The notes under the pieces were generated by a model. The model searched no databases and was not told where the DNA came from. It worked only from the letters and a program-made list of their open reading frames with translations. Source: Parachlorella kessleri (taxonomy: Eukaryota > Chlorophyta > Trebouxiophyceae > Chlorellales > Chlorellaceae). Taken from it: DNA of 37,753 nucleotides. Shown piece after piece: positions 20,501 through 31,564 of this stretch; position 1 is the stretch's first letter; the number at the start of each line of letters is the position of its first letter. The stretch lies in contig BBXU01002744.1 in the NCBI GenBank assembly GCA_001598975.1, forward strand, positions 1-37,753, given 5' to 3'. Both the position numbers and the translations under genes were made by a program.

Positions 20501-23325
20501 GGGACCTTATGCTCCGTCTCCTTACTGGTCCGCACCCTTGCCTGCCACGTTGCTGAACCAATTCAGCTGCTTCAATGACCATTCTGACAGTCGCTCGCTT
20601 CCCATTTTGCTGCTGCGCCGTGACCCCCGATGTTGCCATGGCTGTTCATGCCGTTTTTTCCCCTGCAGGGCTCTGGCGCTGGGAGTGGTGTCCAAGCGGC
20701 GTCTGTACCAGCAAGCCCAGGCCTTGCTGCGGGCGTCACAGCCGGCACAGCTGGGCGCCCTGTCCCGCATGGCAGACTTCCTATCCCGCCTAGGCCCCCC
20801 CAACTTGCTCACTGGGGCGCTGAAAGCCGCGAGCACTGGCGGCGGCCAGCGGGCTAGGAAGGCAGCTGCCGCGCTGGCTGCTGCTGAGGCGCGGGACTTC
20901 CATGAGCAGATGGCGGCTCAACGGCAGGATAGGTATGGTATGCTGCTTTAGTATGGCTGTGCAGGTGGACCGCCTCATAGACAGTGGTGTTGCTGGAGGC
21001 TCGCTTGACAGGTGGCACTAGAAGCACGCAAAGCATGCAGAGTTCAAGTGCATCGTGTGGCTGATGGGCGTTTGCCACTCCTCACACCCACTGCAGGGAA
21101 GTGAACGGTGCCAAGCTACGCCATTGGCGGTGGCGGGGCATGCTGACCGACTATCTTGAAGCAGTGCCGGACAACCCACGCCCTGGGGCCCCCGCAATCC
21201 TGCTGGTCCATGGTTTTGGCGCCTTCTCAGGTCAGTCAGCTACTGTGACATGCCTGCTTTGGTGCGCCACAAGGGACAGCGGCTCACTGAGCCATATGCG
21301 ATGTGTCAGAGCACGCCCGTGCGTACTTGCTGTCATCAAGGACGGCTGTTTCTCCACTGTGGTGAATAGCACCAACGTTGTACAAGCTGCCACCATCGTT
21401 GTGCGCTGCAGAACAGTGGCGCGACAACGCGTCTGCACTGGCGGCCGGCGGCTACCATGTTTTTGCGCCGACGCTGCCGGGCTATGGCCGCTCAGAGAAG
21501 CCCAGCGTGCCCTACGGCCAGGTGGGGGGAGCAGCCACCGTGCTGGGTGCCCGCTTCTAGCACGCCTTCCTGGCATATTTTGCTAGAGGCTCCTCTGTGG
21601 GTGCATGCTGCCTTGGCACCCGTACGGGATGGCATAGGTAGAGTGCACGGTAGGTGGCCCCAGCAACATTGTGGGGAGGAGGCGCAACCCCACACAGCGT
21701 ACTCTTTGCTCCTGTGGTCCCTGCAGGACTTCTGGCGAGACTTTGTGCACGACTTTTCGCTGCACGTGGTGCGCCGCCCGGTGGTGGCGGTGGGCAACTC
21801 CATTGGCGGCTTCATCGCGGCATCCGTGGCGTCAGACTTCCCGGGCGTGTGCAAAGGTGGTGGAGGGGGGGGGGGGGGGGGGTACTATGTGTTGTCACCT
21901 GCAGGTCCTGGTGACTGGGGTGGGGGATTTGGCTCCCTGCAGCGTACATGCTTGGGGTACACAAAGGTTGTGCTGCTTGGTGCTTCGACGCTCCTTGGTC
22001 ACACTCGCATTATGCAGGCAAGCCTGCGTCTGGTCGTGGCCCCGTCGAACCCGTGCCCCCCTGCTCTCCCTGGCTGCAGGCTTGGTGCTGGTGAACAGCG
22101 CCGGGCTGATGGAGAAGGGCTACCAGCCGCCCGCCCAGGAGAAGGCACCCTTCGCGCCGCCCTTCTTCGTGGCTAATGCCGCCAGCCAGGTAGGCACGCG
22201 GAGCACAATAACATTAGATCACAGGTTGGTTGTGGGTGCTAGCCTGGCAATCGTTGCTGAAGTTGCCAGGTGGCAAGCAACGGATCCATGGTAAGTCTCC
22301 CTGCAACCCCTGCCAGCTTTGCATGGTGCTGCTGCATGCTGCCCAGGTAGAAAGCTCCCCCTCGCCTGTGCGCCAGTGCCTTCCCCGTCCCCTTCCCCCC
22401 ACCCAAGCACCCCCCTTTGTAGATCCACAACTTGCCACCCTCCCTCTGCTCTGCTGCAGGCGCTCTTCGCCTTCCTGCAAGGCTCCGTGGAGGGGCAGCT
22501 GAAGCGGCTGTACCCGGTGCGCCCCGAGCGTGCCGACGCGTGGCTGGCGCAGGAGATCTCGCGGGCCGCATACGACCCTGGCGCGCTGGGCGTGTTTCGC
22601 AGCGTGTTCTACCTGTCCAAGCCGCGGCCCCTGAGCTACGTGGTGGACGTGTTTGGGGGGCCCACGCTCATGCTGCAGGGCAGCAAGGACCCGCTGAACG
22701 ACGCTGTGGGCAGGGCAAAGCAGCTGGCGGAGCTGTGCTCTAATGTCAGGGTGAGTGTTTGGGTGGGGTGGGGTGGGGTGGGGGGTGGAATGAGGGGTGC
22801 GACGGGGTGTGCCAGCAGGGCTTGCTGCTCTTTATTGCGGGTCTGGAGGGAGGCTGGCTGTGTGCTGGTGGGGGGACTAGGCATGCACGTGGTGGCGTGT
22901 CCATGAGCTTGCAGCAGAGGTGAAGTGGGTGGCAGCTTGCAAGCAAAGCCAAGTGGTGTGGAATCGCTGGGGTTTGGCAAGTGGGGTTTGGATTTGTCTG
23001 TTGAATATGCAATTGGACATGCACCACTTGGCCAGTGGCAATGAAGATGCAGGGAAGCCGAGTCAGATAGGTGCTCAGCACCCACCTGGCAACGATACTG
23101 GTCAGCAGAAGTGCGTGTAGTATCTCGGAGAGTTTGCTTAGAGTATTTTTGGAGCCTGCCCTCTCGCAGGTGAAGATGCTCAATGCTGGGCACTGCCCGC
23201 ATGACGAGCTACCAGAGGAGGTGAATGCCGAGCTACTTCGCTTCATGGAGGAGGATGTGTTGGGAGAGGGCAAGCGACAAAAGCAGGGCGATGCACAGCC
23301 GCGTGCTAGCGCCCGGGCTGGGTGA
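17591..23325 (+). CDS. Photolyase-like N-terminal domain fused to an alpha/beta-hydrolase (At4g25290-type)
   Basis: Exons 17591-17788, 17919-18168, 18459-18716, 18987-19280, 19548-19854, 20218-20343, 20669-20932, 21097-21230, 21412-21521, 21727-21856, 22080-22189, 22460-22750 and 23170-23325 (TGA). They encode 875 residues with every phase matching. An Arg/Ser-rich leader (about 1-85) suggests organelle targeting. Residues about 91-235 are the photolyase alpha/beta domain, starting VVLWFKHDLRLDDHPGL. The FAD-binding helical half of photolyases is absent. A low-complexity Gln/Ala/Ser linker includes a run of seven Gln. From about 566 to 845 there is a complete alpha/beta-hydrolase: oxyanion HGFG (604-607), nucleophile elbow GNSIGG (Ser672), GSKDP (Asp804) and AGHCPHDE (His832). 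Arabidopsis At4g25290 has the same order of domains; its substrate is unknown to me. An upstream in-frame ATG at 17450 would add 47 residues. Confidence 0.9.
19392..19418 (+). repeat. Three tandem 9-mers (GCCGGGCAG) in a fusion-gene intron
   Basis: The unit GCCGGGCAG occurs three times head to tail, the middle copy with one change, inside the intron between 19280 and 19548. It has no effect on the coding sequence. Confidence 0.7.
21865..21882 (+). repeat. 18-base G run just after a 5' splice site
   Basis: A homopolymer of 18 G starts eight bases after the donor of the fusion-gene intron that begins at 21857. It could fold into a G-quadruplex in the pre-mRNA and is a likely site of sequencing length error. 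It lies outside coding sequence. Confidence 0.75.
22761..22787 (+). repeat. GGGGT tandem repeat next to a donor site
   Basis: About five GGGGT-type units lie just downstream of the GTGAGT donor at 22751 of the fusion gene. They have the spacing of four G-tracts needed for a G-quadruplex. Confidence 0.7.
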
Positions 23326-23838
23326 AGTGCGTTGGGAGTGGCCGCAGCCTACCAGGCGGGTGCGATTGTGTGTTGGGTGGACTGACTACAGGAAAAGCTG
23401 TGTCGTTCTCTGCATCGGGTTTGATGTCATTGCTTTCCCTGCGTTGAGGAGACGCACCGCTGCTCAGTCTGGCATACAACTCCTCCGCAGCAAAGATGTT
23501 ATCCTAGGCCTAGCTAGGACGGACGTTGGCAAAGCTGTGGTTCATTGCCAGGCAGCTAGATGGCAGCATTCTGTCTCACGAAGGGCGCATCGTAGGCCTA
23601 GCGCTGGCCACCTGTCTGGATGCAAGCCCTGCGCTGATGCAACGCCAGAATCCAGCGTGAATTCCGATGCTAGCGCCTCGCTGAGCCCGCCGGCGCGCTT
23701 TGCCTCGGGCGAGGGGTCGGGCCTCCGAAGACCCAGATATATGGCCTTGGCACCGTATTCGGGCTACTCTTCCGCCCTTTCACTATCCTTGAACTTCTCT
23801 GTCTGCTCCCTGAGCACCCACACCCAGCAGCAGCAAAG
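23326..23838 (+). promoter_or_regulatory. 3' region of the fusion gene and promoter of the secreted-protein gene
   Basis: No ORF with coding character. ATATAT at 23737-23742 lies 97 nt upstream of the secreted-protein ATG and is the best TATA-box candidate. A short palindromic cluster, CCTAGGCCTAGCTAGG, lies near 23504-23519, and AGGCCTAGC recurs near 23594. I could not find a TGTAA signal for the fusion gene here. Confidence 0.4.
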
Positions 23839-25472
23839 ATGCGCAGCCGGTTCGCAGTCCTCTTCCTGGCCGTGTGCCTGTGCGGCGCTGGTGTGCGTGC
23901 CACATCGGACTCCTCTCACATCGAGAACGCAGTGAGCGGTGAGTGGACGTGAGGGCGGTCGAGGGATGTAGCGCCGGTTCTCGAGGCACCATGGACCCAA
24001 GCGACTCATGCCCCTCGGTGCCCTCGCTGGTGCAGGCATGCTGCAGAACATCCTTGGAAACCTGGGCAAGGGCCCCGCGGCCACCCTCGCCAGCTCCGCC
24101 AGCAGCGTTAAGGAGTCCATGCTCAGCCAGTACTCCCTCCTGTCCAAGCAGCTGGAGCAGCAGGTCAACACCTACGAGTCCAACTGGTGCACGCCCGGCA
24201 AGTTCACACCAGGTAAGCCAAGGGTGACAGCTGGGGAGCGCCGTCCCAGGGAGGGGGCAGAAGCAGCCAGGCTAGCACTGCGCTGGGTTGGCTATATGGT
24301 TGGGCCGCCCCCTTGCTGAAGTCCCCAAGGGTGCTTTCTGGGGAGCCTTGTACAGCACTCAAGCAGCAAGGCAACGACCTTGGTGCACCCCAAATTCACA
24401 GAAGAGATGCCCCCTCCCTTGTAAGGCCAAGTCTGACCCCCGGCTTGCGCCCTGGTCGTGTGTGCCCTGCAGGCTCCAAGAAGCCCGCCACCTTTGTGGG
24501 CGCATCCATGGAGCTGGCCTTCGAGTCTGGCTCATGCTACTTCAACGACACCAAGTGGATTGGTGAGCGCCCCTGGCCCGTCTGCCATTGCTGCTGCCGT
24601 GCTCGACCTGCTGGCCTGCCGCACGAACTCGAATGCTACGGTACTTGGTCGGCCTGGCCTGCCTGCCTGCAGTAAACCTGTTATCAACTGCTGGCTGCCT
24701 GTGTGGTTGCAGAGGAGGGTGTGAAGGAGCTGAACTGCACCGAGCCTGCCATCACCTACACCCACTCCCCCGCCAACTTCACCTCCGCCTACCACAAGGC
24801 CGCCACCTTCACCTCCCAGGCAAGCCCAGCTGCTAGGCCCTCGCGATTACTATGGACCTTGCACTGCGACGCGGCTGCAAGTGCTTTTGCGTATGTGGTG
24901 GGGTGGTGCCCTTGCAGTGCTGTGGCAAGGCATGCAGGAGCCCACATTGCCAGCCCATCTTGGCTCCGACTCACCCCTCCACCTGCCCCCTGCCCTGCCC
25001 TGCTGCAGTTCTGCCAGATCAGCAAGTCCTTCGGCGAGCCCGTTGAGAAGGTGCTGTTCGTGTTCGACGGTGCCTACACCGACGGCGAGATCGTGAACGT
25101 GCAGGACCTGACCAGCAAGGTAGGCACCGTGTTATAAGTACAGCTGCGTTTGGCCAGACTGCTGCAACTATTGCCTGTGCCCACCACCCAGTGGCCTTGT
25201 CCGGCGCATCACACTCTCTGCTTGCCGAATATTAATTGGGACCCTGCTATACCCCCCCCCTCCCCCCGCTGCCGCCACAGACACATACCTTGCCACCCCT
25301 CAACTCTGACCCGCCCTCCTGGGGTTGTGTGCCTGGCTTGCAGATCACCAGCGAGGTGCAGAACATGCTGTCCTCCATGACTACCTCCATCCACGACGTG
25401 CGCAGCGGCCTGTTCGATGGCCTCAACGGTATTGCCAGCGCCAACCCTGCTGCCGGCGCCACCATGTCTTAA
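23839..25472 (+). CDS. Small secreted, probably N-glycosylated protein of unknown function
   Basis: Exons 23839-23938, 24036-24212, 24473-24562, 24713-24819, 25009-25119 and 25344-25472 (TAA) encode 237 residues. A clear signal peptide (RSRFAVLFLAVCLCGAGVRA) ends after about Ala21, and no later membrane segment is seen. The mature part has four cysteines (85, 114, 131, 160), enough for two disulfides. It has three N-glycosylation sequons: N117 (NDT), N130 (NCT) and N144 (NFT). Helical stretches lie near 35-80 and 195-220. I recognise no family; an extracellular or cell-wall role is only an inference. Codons are strongly biased to C- or G-ending forms (ACC, TCC, AAC, AAG, CTG, GCC), more than in neighbouring genes, which suggests high expression. 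Intron 4 has a GC donor (CAG|GCAAGC, first base 24820). Confidence 0.75.
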
Positions 25473-26825
25473 GCTATGGGTAAACCTCTTCCTACTTAAG
25501 ATGTGGGAGCACTTAGCGTATGTGCCCTTTCTGGCGGCTTGATGGCTCTGGCCACAAGGCAAGCCTTCAACTGATGATATATTTAATTAGCTCCCTTCTT
25601 TGATTTTAGCGGTCAACGCAGCGTGGCAGCTTGGCAGCATTGTTGTCGCGGTCGCCTACCTGTACCTTGCTCCCACTGCTCCCCTGTAACCATGGTAACG
25701 GCCTCCAAGCTGAAATGTTACTGGAGCTTCATACATGGTAGGAGTGCCAAACTGCTGAAACTGCTGGAAGAGTTGACGTCAGAATATCTGCCACGTGATG
25801 AGCAAGAAAGGGTCCCATGCTACCACTAAAAAGCCTTGCACGTGACTTATACGCACCCCCTTTCTGCCCTCAAAGGCTAATAGTGGAATCATGCAAAGCA
25901 TTACAGCCCGTGCAAAGCAAAACTTCGGAGGCATATGCTGTTATCGGAAGCAGCTTCACCAGCACAGCGTTTCCATGCAGGCAGGTCAGAATCACAGGGG
26001 ACCCTGGCAACACAACCCCTTGACAATCACTGCCCCCAGCGAAATCAAAGACACCCAGGCTAAGCAAGACCAGTCAGTCTGCCAACATATTACCGCGTCA
26101 TAATGTACATCGGTGCACCACAGTCGGGCACAACCTGTCAAACCCATGGCGGTGACCCGCACAAAACCTCAGACCCATACCCAAACACTAGGCTCAGCTA
26201 GATGCTTAACACCAACACCACACTGTAGTCACTGGACCCCATACAACTGCCACCTAGCATGTGCATCAAATGATACCATATTTGTTGTTGATCGAAACCG
26301 CTGTTGTAAGTCCCTGTGTCTTGGCAGTCTCCCCTGCGAGCCCGCTTTCAAGGCCCCTGCCGCTAGAGGCTGTACGTGCCCCTCCGCACCACCCAAGTCG
26401 CCCACACCTTTCTCTGTCACAGGTCACTAGCAAAATACAACCGAGGAGGGAATGTGCCATTGCAGAAGCGTGAAGGAACTTGGTCACCAATACATAGCCT
26501 CGCAGGACGCTTGTCTTTTACCAAACCCAATAAGCGAGCAGTAACATCAAGCCCAGACCGACACTGTACGGGTGGTGCTCTCTTAGCGGCTCAGGGCTGC
26601 TTGCAGCCACAGGCGGGCCATGGCAGCATCTCCTCGCCGGTACGATTCCTTGATACCCTGGTACCACACCGCCTGTAGGCAGCAAATACCAGAAGGAGGG
26701 CAATATGTTGGGCCGACGGTGCACCCTATCAATGCACATAGGCGTGTACCCTTGCCCACAACAAATCATCCAGCCACTGATAGACAAGCTCCGCACGCAA
26801 GCAGAGGAGGCGTAGGTGCCTGATA
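25473..26825. other. Convergent 3' region between the secreted-protein and AP2-like genes
   Basis: 1.35 kb between two stops facing each other. The plus strand carries TGTAA at 25685-25689, 213 nt after the secreted-protein stop. Short open frames on both strands (for example 26113-26430 plus and 26518-26829 minus) show no recognisable domain, and I do not call them genes. Nothing else recognised. Confidence 0.45.
25685..25689 (+). terminator. Candidate TGTAA polyadenylation signal for the secreted-protein gene
   Basis: TGTAA lies 213 nt after the TAA stop, at a normal distance for an algal 3' UTR. Motif evidence only. Confidence 0.4.
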
Positions 26826-29800
26826 TCAAACACAGGATAGCCTGCTTGCGAGCCGAACGAAGAGGCGCCTAGCGCGCTGCTGCACAGCCTTGCAACGCTT
26901 CCACTCTGCTGCTTCTACACCTCCTTCCAGCTCCCACCCACCCACCTTGCGTTCCCCCGAGAAGCCGCAGACCCAGGTAGTACAGAATGTGGCGATCTCC
27001 CTCTCCGCCACCCCACAAGCACCCAGGATGGACCACAGCGCCAGCAGCGCACGCCCCGACTCCATGCCGCCCGCCAGCCCCCCCTGCTCGGCTCCTGCTG
27101 CGCCTGCTGCGCTGAGGCCATCTGCAGCCCCACCAGCAGAAGCAGGTGCTCTACCGTGTGCGCTGAGATTGCCGGCGCTGTGGTGTGCGCCCGCTGGGGG
27201 GAGGTGTGCCTGTGGGGATGTTCCGGGGCTGTTGCCATTGCAGGGGGCCGGGCCCGACAACCGGGGGTCTCTGGTTGGGGCATGCTGCTGCTGGTTCTGC
27301 TGGGCGTGCTGAGCAGGCAGAGCCTGCTGGGCAAGGAGCCCACAGAGCAGCTGCTGCTGCACTGCTGGGGCCGAGAAGGAGGGGGGCGGGGAGGGCGGAG
27401 GGTCAGCAGCAGCAGTGGCAACACCCTTGGGGTAGCCACCAGCCTGCAGCTGTTGACGTGGTAGGCCCTGAGTCGAGGAACCCTTGCCTGCACTGGAGCT
27501 TACAGTTGGGTGCGCCCCTCGCTGGTAGCTGTGGTTATGGTTGGCTTGGCTTGCCCAATACCCGGGCTGGGCATGGCTCTCGGCCCAGGGCTCACCCTCT
27601 GGGCTGGATGCAGGCCTGGTGCCTCCGCCTGAGGCCTGGACAACTGCTGCTTCCAGCCGCTGCGCTACCTCTGGCACCTGTAATGCTGCACCCCCGGCGG
27701 GGCTGGAGCGAGGGCGGCACAGCGCCGCCTGCTCTGTAGGCCCTGCCAAAGCGGGTAGCGGGGACGGCGCAGATGGCGGGGCGGCTGGGGCACGTGAACA
27801 CTCTATCTTCACTCCCCCAGCAGCACCATTGGCGGCGTCCGCAGCTGCTGCTGCCACACGAGGGGTAACAACAGGGGTGGAGGTGATCAGCAGTGGTGAA
27901 GGTGGGGCGGTGGAGGGCCGCGAACCCTTGGCAGCGTCACCGGCAGGCTGCTGCTGCTGCTGGTTGTGCTGCTGCAGCTGCCACTGCTGGGGCGACCCCG
28001 CAAGCAGGCCGGCCAGCTTCAGTACAGGCTCCGAGGCGCTGGCGGCAGTGACCACCACTATAGTGCCGCTGCTGGAGCGCTGGGTTGTCAGGGGCAGGGG
28101 TGACCCCTCCTGGAAGCCGCCACTGCCCGCATGGCCTAGAGCAACAGCAGGGCTGCCGCCGCGCTGCGCTCCAGCGCGCTGCCTGCAGCCCGCCAACTGG
28201 TGCCCGGGTGATGCACCGCCAGCGGCAGGGGCCGGCTGCTCTGGCGTGGGGGTTGACAGGCCTGGGATGGTGCCAGCGCCCCACGTGGTGACGGGAGGGA
28301 GGGGCCCTGGCAGCAGCGGCGCCACAGGCAGCGCCAGGGGCTGCAGGAAGGCGCTGGGAGGGGGCGAGCCGGCTGGCTGGCCCGCTGTGCCCGCTGCGGC
28401 TTTGCCGGCAGGGCGGGAGGGGTGCCGCGGCTTTTTGGGGGCGGGCGAGAGGGGCGCGGGCGGGCCCTGGGCCACGGGGCCGGCCACCTGGGCAGGGAGG
28501 GCAGCAGGCTTACCGTGTGTATCCCCGGCCGGCAGGCTGCTCAAGCTGGGGTTTTGGAAAGCGCCAGTTGCTTGCCGACGAGACGGTGCCAGAGGGTTTA
28601 ATATCTAATGCAAGACTGTCAGCACAGAAACCCATGCGACCATCAGAGGACGCGCGATCGGTGAAGTCCAACTCCAGGACTGGCCAGGGCATTGATGACC
28701 CTACCCTCCAGTAACCCTCACATAACCCTTGCTGGCTCGCACTTGGCAAACCTGCCACACGAGCGCCTGACTGGCTGCAGAACAGCGGGGCCCTATTAAG
28801 TCCTACCTGGAACGCCATGCTGGCGGGCTTGGGCGCAGGCGGGGGCTGGGGCAGGGGGTCTCCTAGCTCTTCGGCGCTCCTCAGGGGCGCCGGCGCCGGC
28901 CAGGGGTGCAGCGGGGACTCCCGGGGTGCGGCCGTGCTGGCCAGCTGGCACAGCATGCCTCCGTCCCTTAGGGACTTGACAAATGCCTTGACTGCCGCCT
29001 CTGTTCGGCACTTGACTAGCTGCAGCGACGGGAGGTAGCACCATCATGGAGCGTGGACCGCAAGGAGTCGTGCTAAAAAATGGGTGGTAATCGTACCCGC
29101 GTGGCTGTGGCACAGTAGCTGACCACCCTGCCTCACTGATGCCGCCCGACATCTGAAACACCTTGCGGGCCCTTGGTCGGCTGGCGCAGCAGAGTCTTCA
29201 CTTCAAACAATTGCCACCGCTTCCTACTCACCTCCTCTAGGTGTGGAGCATACAGGGAGAAGGGGAAGATGCAGATGGGCGCGGCGTCTGAGGGGCGGCC
29301 GCCAAAGTAGGCCTCGCGCCAGGCAAATAGCAGGTCCCGGGCGCAGCCCGCCTCCTCCTGGCTGGCTAGCCCGTGCACAGCCACCTGGTGGTTCTTGCGG
29401 TCCTGCAGGGGAGTGAGGGGGACAGGCAGGGATGACGGTGGGGACAGCTGGCCTAACCAAGGTGGCAGGTACGAAAGTGGCTGGCTCGAGACTCCAGCCC
29501 CGACCTCTGGCAGGCAAGGGGGGGCTCCAAGCAAGTGCAGTCCAAGAGATGCACCTACGCCAAAGGCCAAAGCCAATGCTGCCTTGACACATCCCCAGAG
29601 CACCTTGCTAGCACAGCAGATGGCTTTCCTGTGGGATGGACGATTGCCAGCAGAGCAACTTCCACTCACCAGCAGCACAACCGCCCGCCAGGTGGTCTTG
29701 TCATTATTCCACGTGCGCTTGTGGCTGACGCTCACGCCCGGCCACCTGCGGCCTCCGGGGCCGCTGTCCTCCTCCCCCTTGCCGCCGGCGCTGGCGCCCT

Positions 29801-30338
29801 GCTGCGCCTGCTGCGGCCGTGCCTGCCTGCCAGCACCGGACCCTGGCATGCGGGGCCGCTGCTGGGGCCGGCTGGGGGAGGGCTCGGATGAGGGGGGCGA
29901 GGAGGGCGCTTGGGGCCAGAAGGCTTCTCCTGTGGAAGGTGGGTGCTGCTGGCTCTGGGTCTGGTCTGTCCCAGGGGCATCCAGGAATCTTGTGGATTTC
30001 TCTCTTGGGGCCTTGTGGTCCGCGGCTTCCGCTGCCAGGACTGCAGCAGAGACAGCATCCTGAGGATGACTCACCACCACACCTTAGATTGGATGCGGAC
30101 AGACCTCCCCCAGGCATTTTGCATGCTGTTGGCCCAGCACATGCCTGACATGACCAGAGCCGGGCAGATGGCTGGTGCTGGCTAACATGGGGAGCGAGCC
30201 AGCTAGCTAGGCAAGAACAGCTGGCAGAGGCGCTGTGGCCTTATGTGCAGCTTCCTCAGTGGTGGCTCTGGCGAGAACCTACCCACCTGTGTGCAAGCTG
30301 CAGAGCGCCTCAACCGCCCTGTCCTCCATTGAGTGCAT
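26826..30338 (-). CDS. Large Pro/Ala/Gln-rich protein with a divergent AP2-like domain, probable transcription factor
   Basis: Minus-strand exons by phase: 30338-30287, 30040-29670, 29402-29232, 29019-28807 and 28604-26826 (TGA), about 861 residues. Residues about 117-192 have the order of an AP2/ERF DNA-binding domain. GVSVSHKRTWN and TTWRAVVLL correspond to the beta-strands (YRGV and WxAxI in classical AP2). A VAVHGLASQEEAGCARDLLF block corresponds to LGxFxxxEEAAxAYDxA, then FPFSLY to NFP. The last exon is a long low-complexity Pro/Ala/Ser/Gln activation-like region. It ends in a possibly folded tail with LLALWSILGACGVAEREIA and WKRCKAVQQRARRLF. Uncertain points are the first exon (upstream ATGs and a further exon around 30340-30510 are possible), the acceptor at 28605, and a possible donor at about 26950. 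Remote similarity only; the DNA target is unknown. Confidence 0.6.
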
Positions 30339-31564
30339 GGGGGTCAGTAACGGACCTGCAACGAAAGCATACCCAGGCCGTTGCATGCCCATGAAAGGGT
30401 AGCAACTTCTGACCCTTACAGGTACCAAACACTGTGACAACCGGCTGGTTACGCTCATGTTGATGGTGGCTCCATGCGAATCCTCGGCAGCTACTCGTAA
30501 GAGGTTTGGCATGTAAGGGACCAGTGCAGGCCACAGGGGGCACCTGGCATGGGGTCAACGTTGCCAGGAGGCAGGGGCTTCAATCCAGACTCAGTGTCAC
30601 CTTCTGATGTCATTGTATTGTGCAGAAACAGTGCAGATGGGCACGCAGTGGCATTCTTGGGGGGAAACAAGGGTTGTGCCCGGCCGCAATACACTTAGGT
30701 AATCCAGCTTCCGGCAATGACGCATGGTTTCATGCAGTGCTTCTGGAGCTTCTATAGTGGCCGGGAAGGAGGTCGACATTGTGAATGCGAAAGTCCGTAA
30801 TGTGCCCATGCTCGCATGATGTGAGGCCCTCAATGTGGTCCCACGGGCAACGACCGTTGTCAGCAGCTTCAGCATGGGTAGTACAATGTACCAGCAGCAT
30901 GCGAGGCAGGGCATGCCTGCAGGGATAATGCAAGCAGCTCCACTGTGCCTCTCAAACGCAACTGGAGCCCCAGTCCCACCAAAACTACAAAGATAGCCTT
31001 GGGACGCAGGCATGGTGTGGTGCCAGGGGCTGCAGCATCTGTTGTAAAGTAGCGGCGGCCGACTTTTTGGCACCTGCTCTTATGCTAACGCATAGCTGCT
31101 GGCAGGGTAACAGCCCCTGTTGCAGGGCGGTACCATGGGCAGGGTTATGGCTCGCTCTAAATGCACGTTTGGATAGTATTCCTTTCAACTGCCAAAGGCC
31201 CAACAAGCTGCCACCCAGGCAGTATGGGACGAGCACGTCCCCATCACGAGCTGATGTAGCTGCGCCGCCGGAAGTTGTCCACCGCCTGCAGTGCCAGCCA
31301 GGGGCCGGTGGTCGGCTTGCACTGCTGTTGCATCAGGCAGTCGACGCAATGGCTTCATTCAGGCCGCTCTTATGTTTTTGCAGACCAACCGCTGCCAGGC
31401 CTCCTAATACTCTGGGGTGCACAGCCAGGCACACACGCTAATAGTATGGTCAGGACATCATACCCAGGGAGAATAGCACAACAGCATGCTGGGAGGTAGC
31501 CCCTGCAACCAACCCTCCTTCGCTCAGCTGTGCAAGCATTGCAGGTAGCAACCAGATCTCTCCT
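30339..31564. other. Intergenic region, AP2-like promoter and LpxK 3' region
   Basis: No recognisable gene in 1.2 kb. The minus-strand frame of the first AP2-like exon stays open to about 30512. It contains an acceptor-like TTTCGTTGCAG ending near 30360, so one more 5' exon may lie here. Longer minus-strand frames (30597-31073, 30985-31236) show no domain or conserved motif. Confidence 0.35.

Noticed and set aside
27541..28608. 355-residue plus-strand open frame opposite the AP2-like gene
   Set aside because: It mirrors a GC-rich, Pro/Ala-rich exon on the minus strand, has no domain or splice structure, and its length is explained by the lack of stop codons in such sequence.
30597..31073. 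158-residue minus-strand frame between the AP2-like gene and LpxK
   Set aside because: No conserved motif, no phase-consistent join to either neighbour, and a composition typical of spacer.
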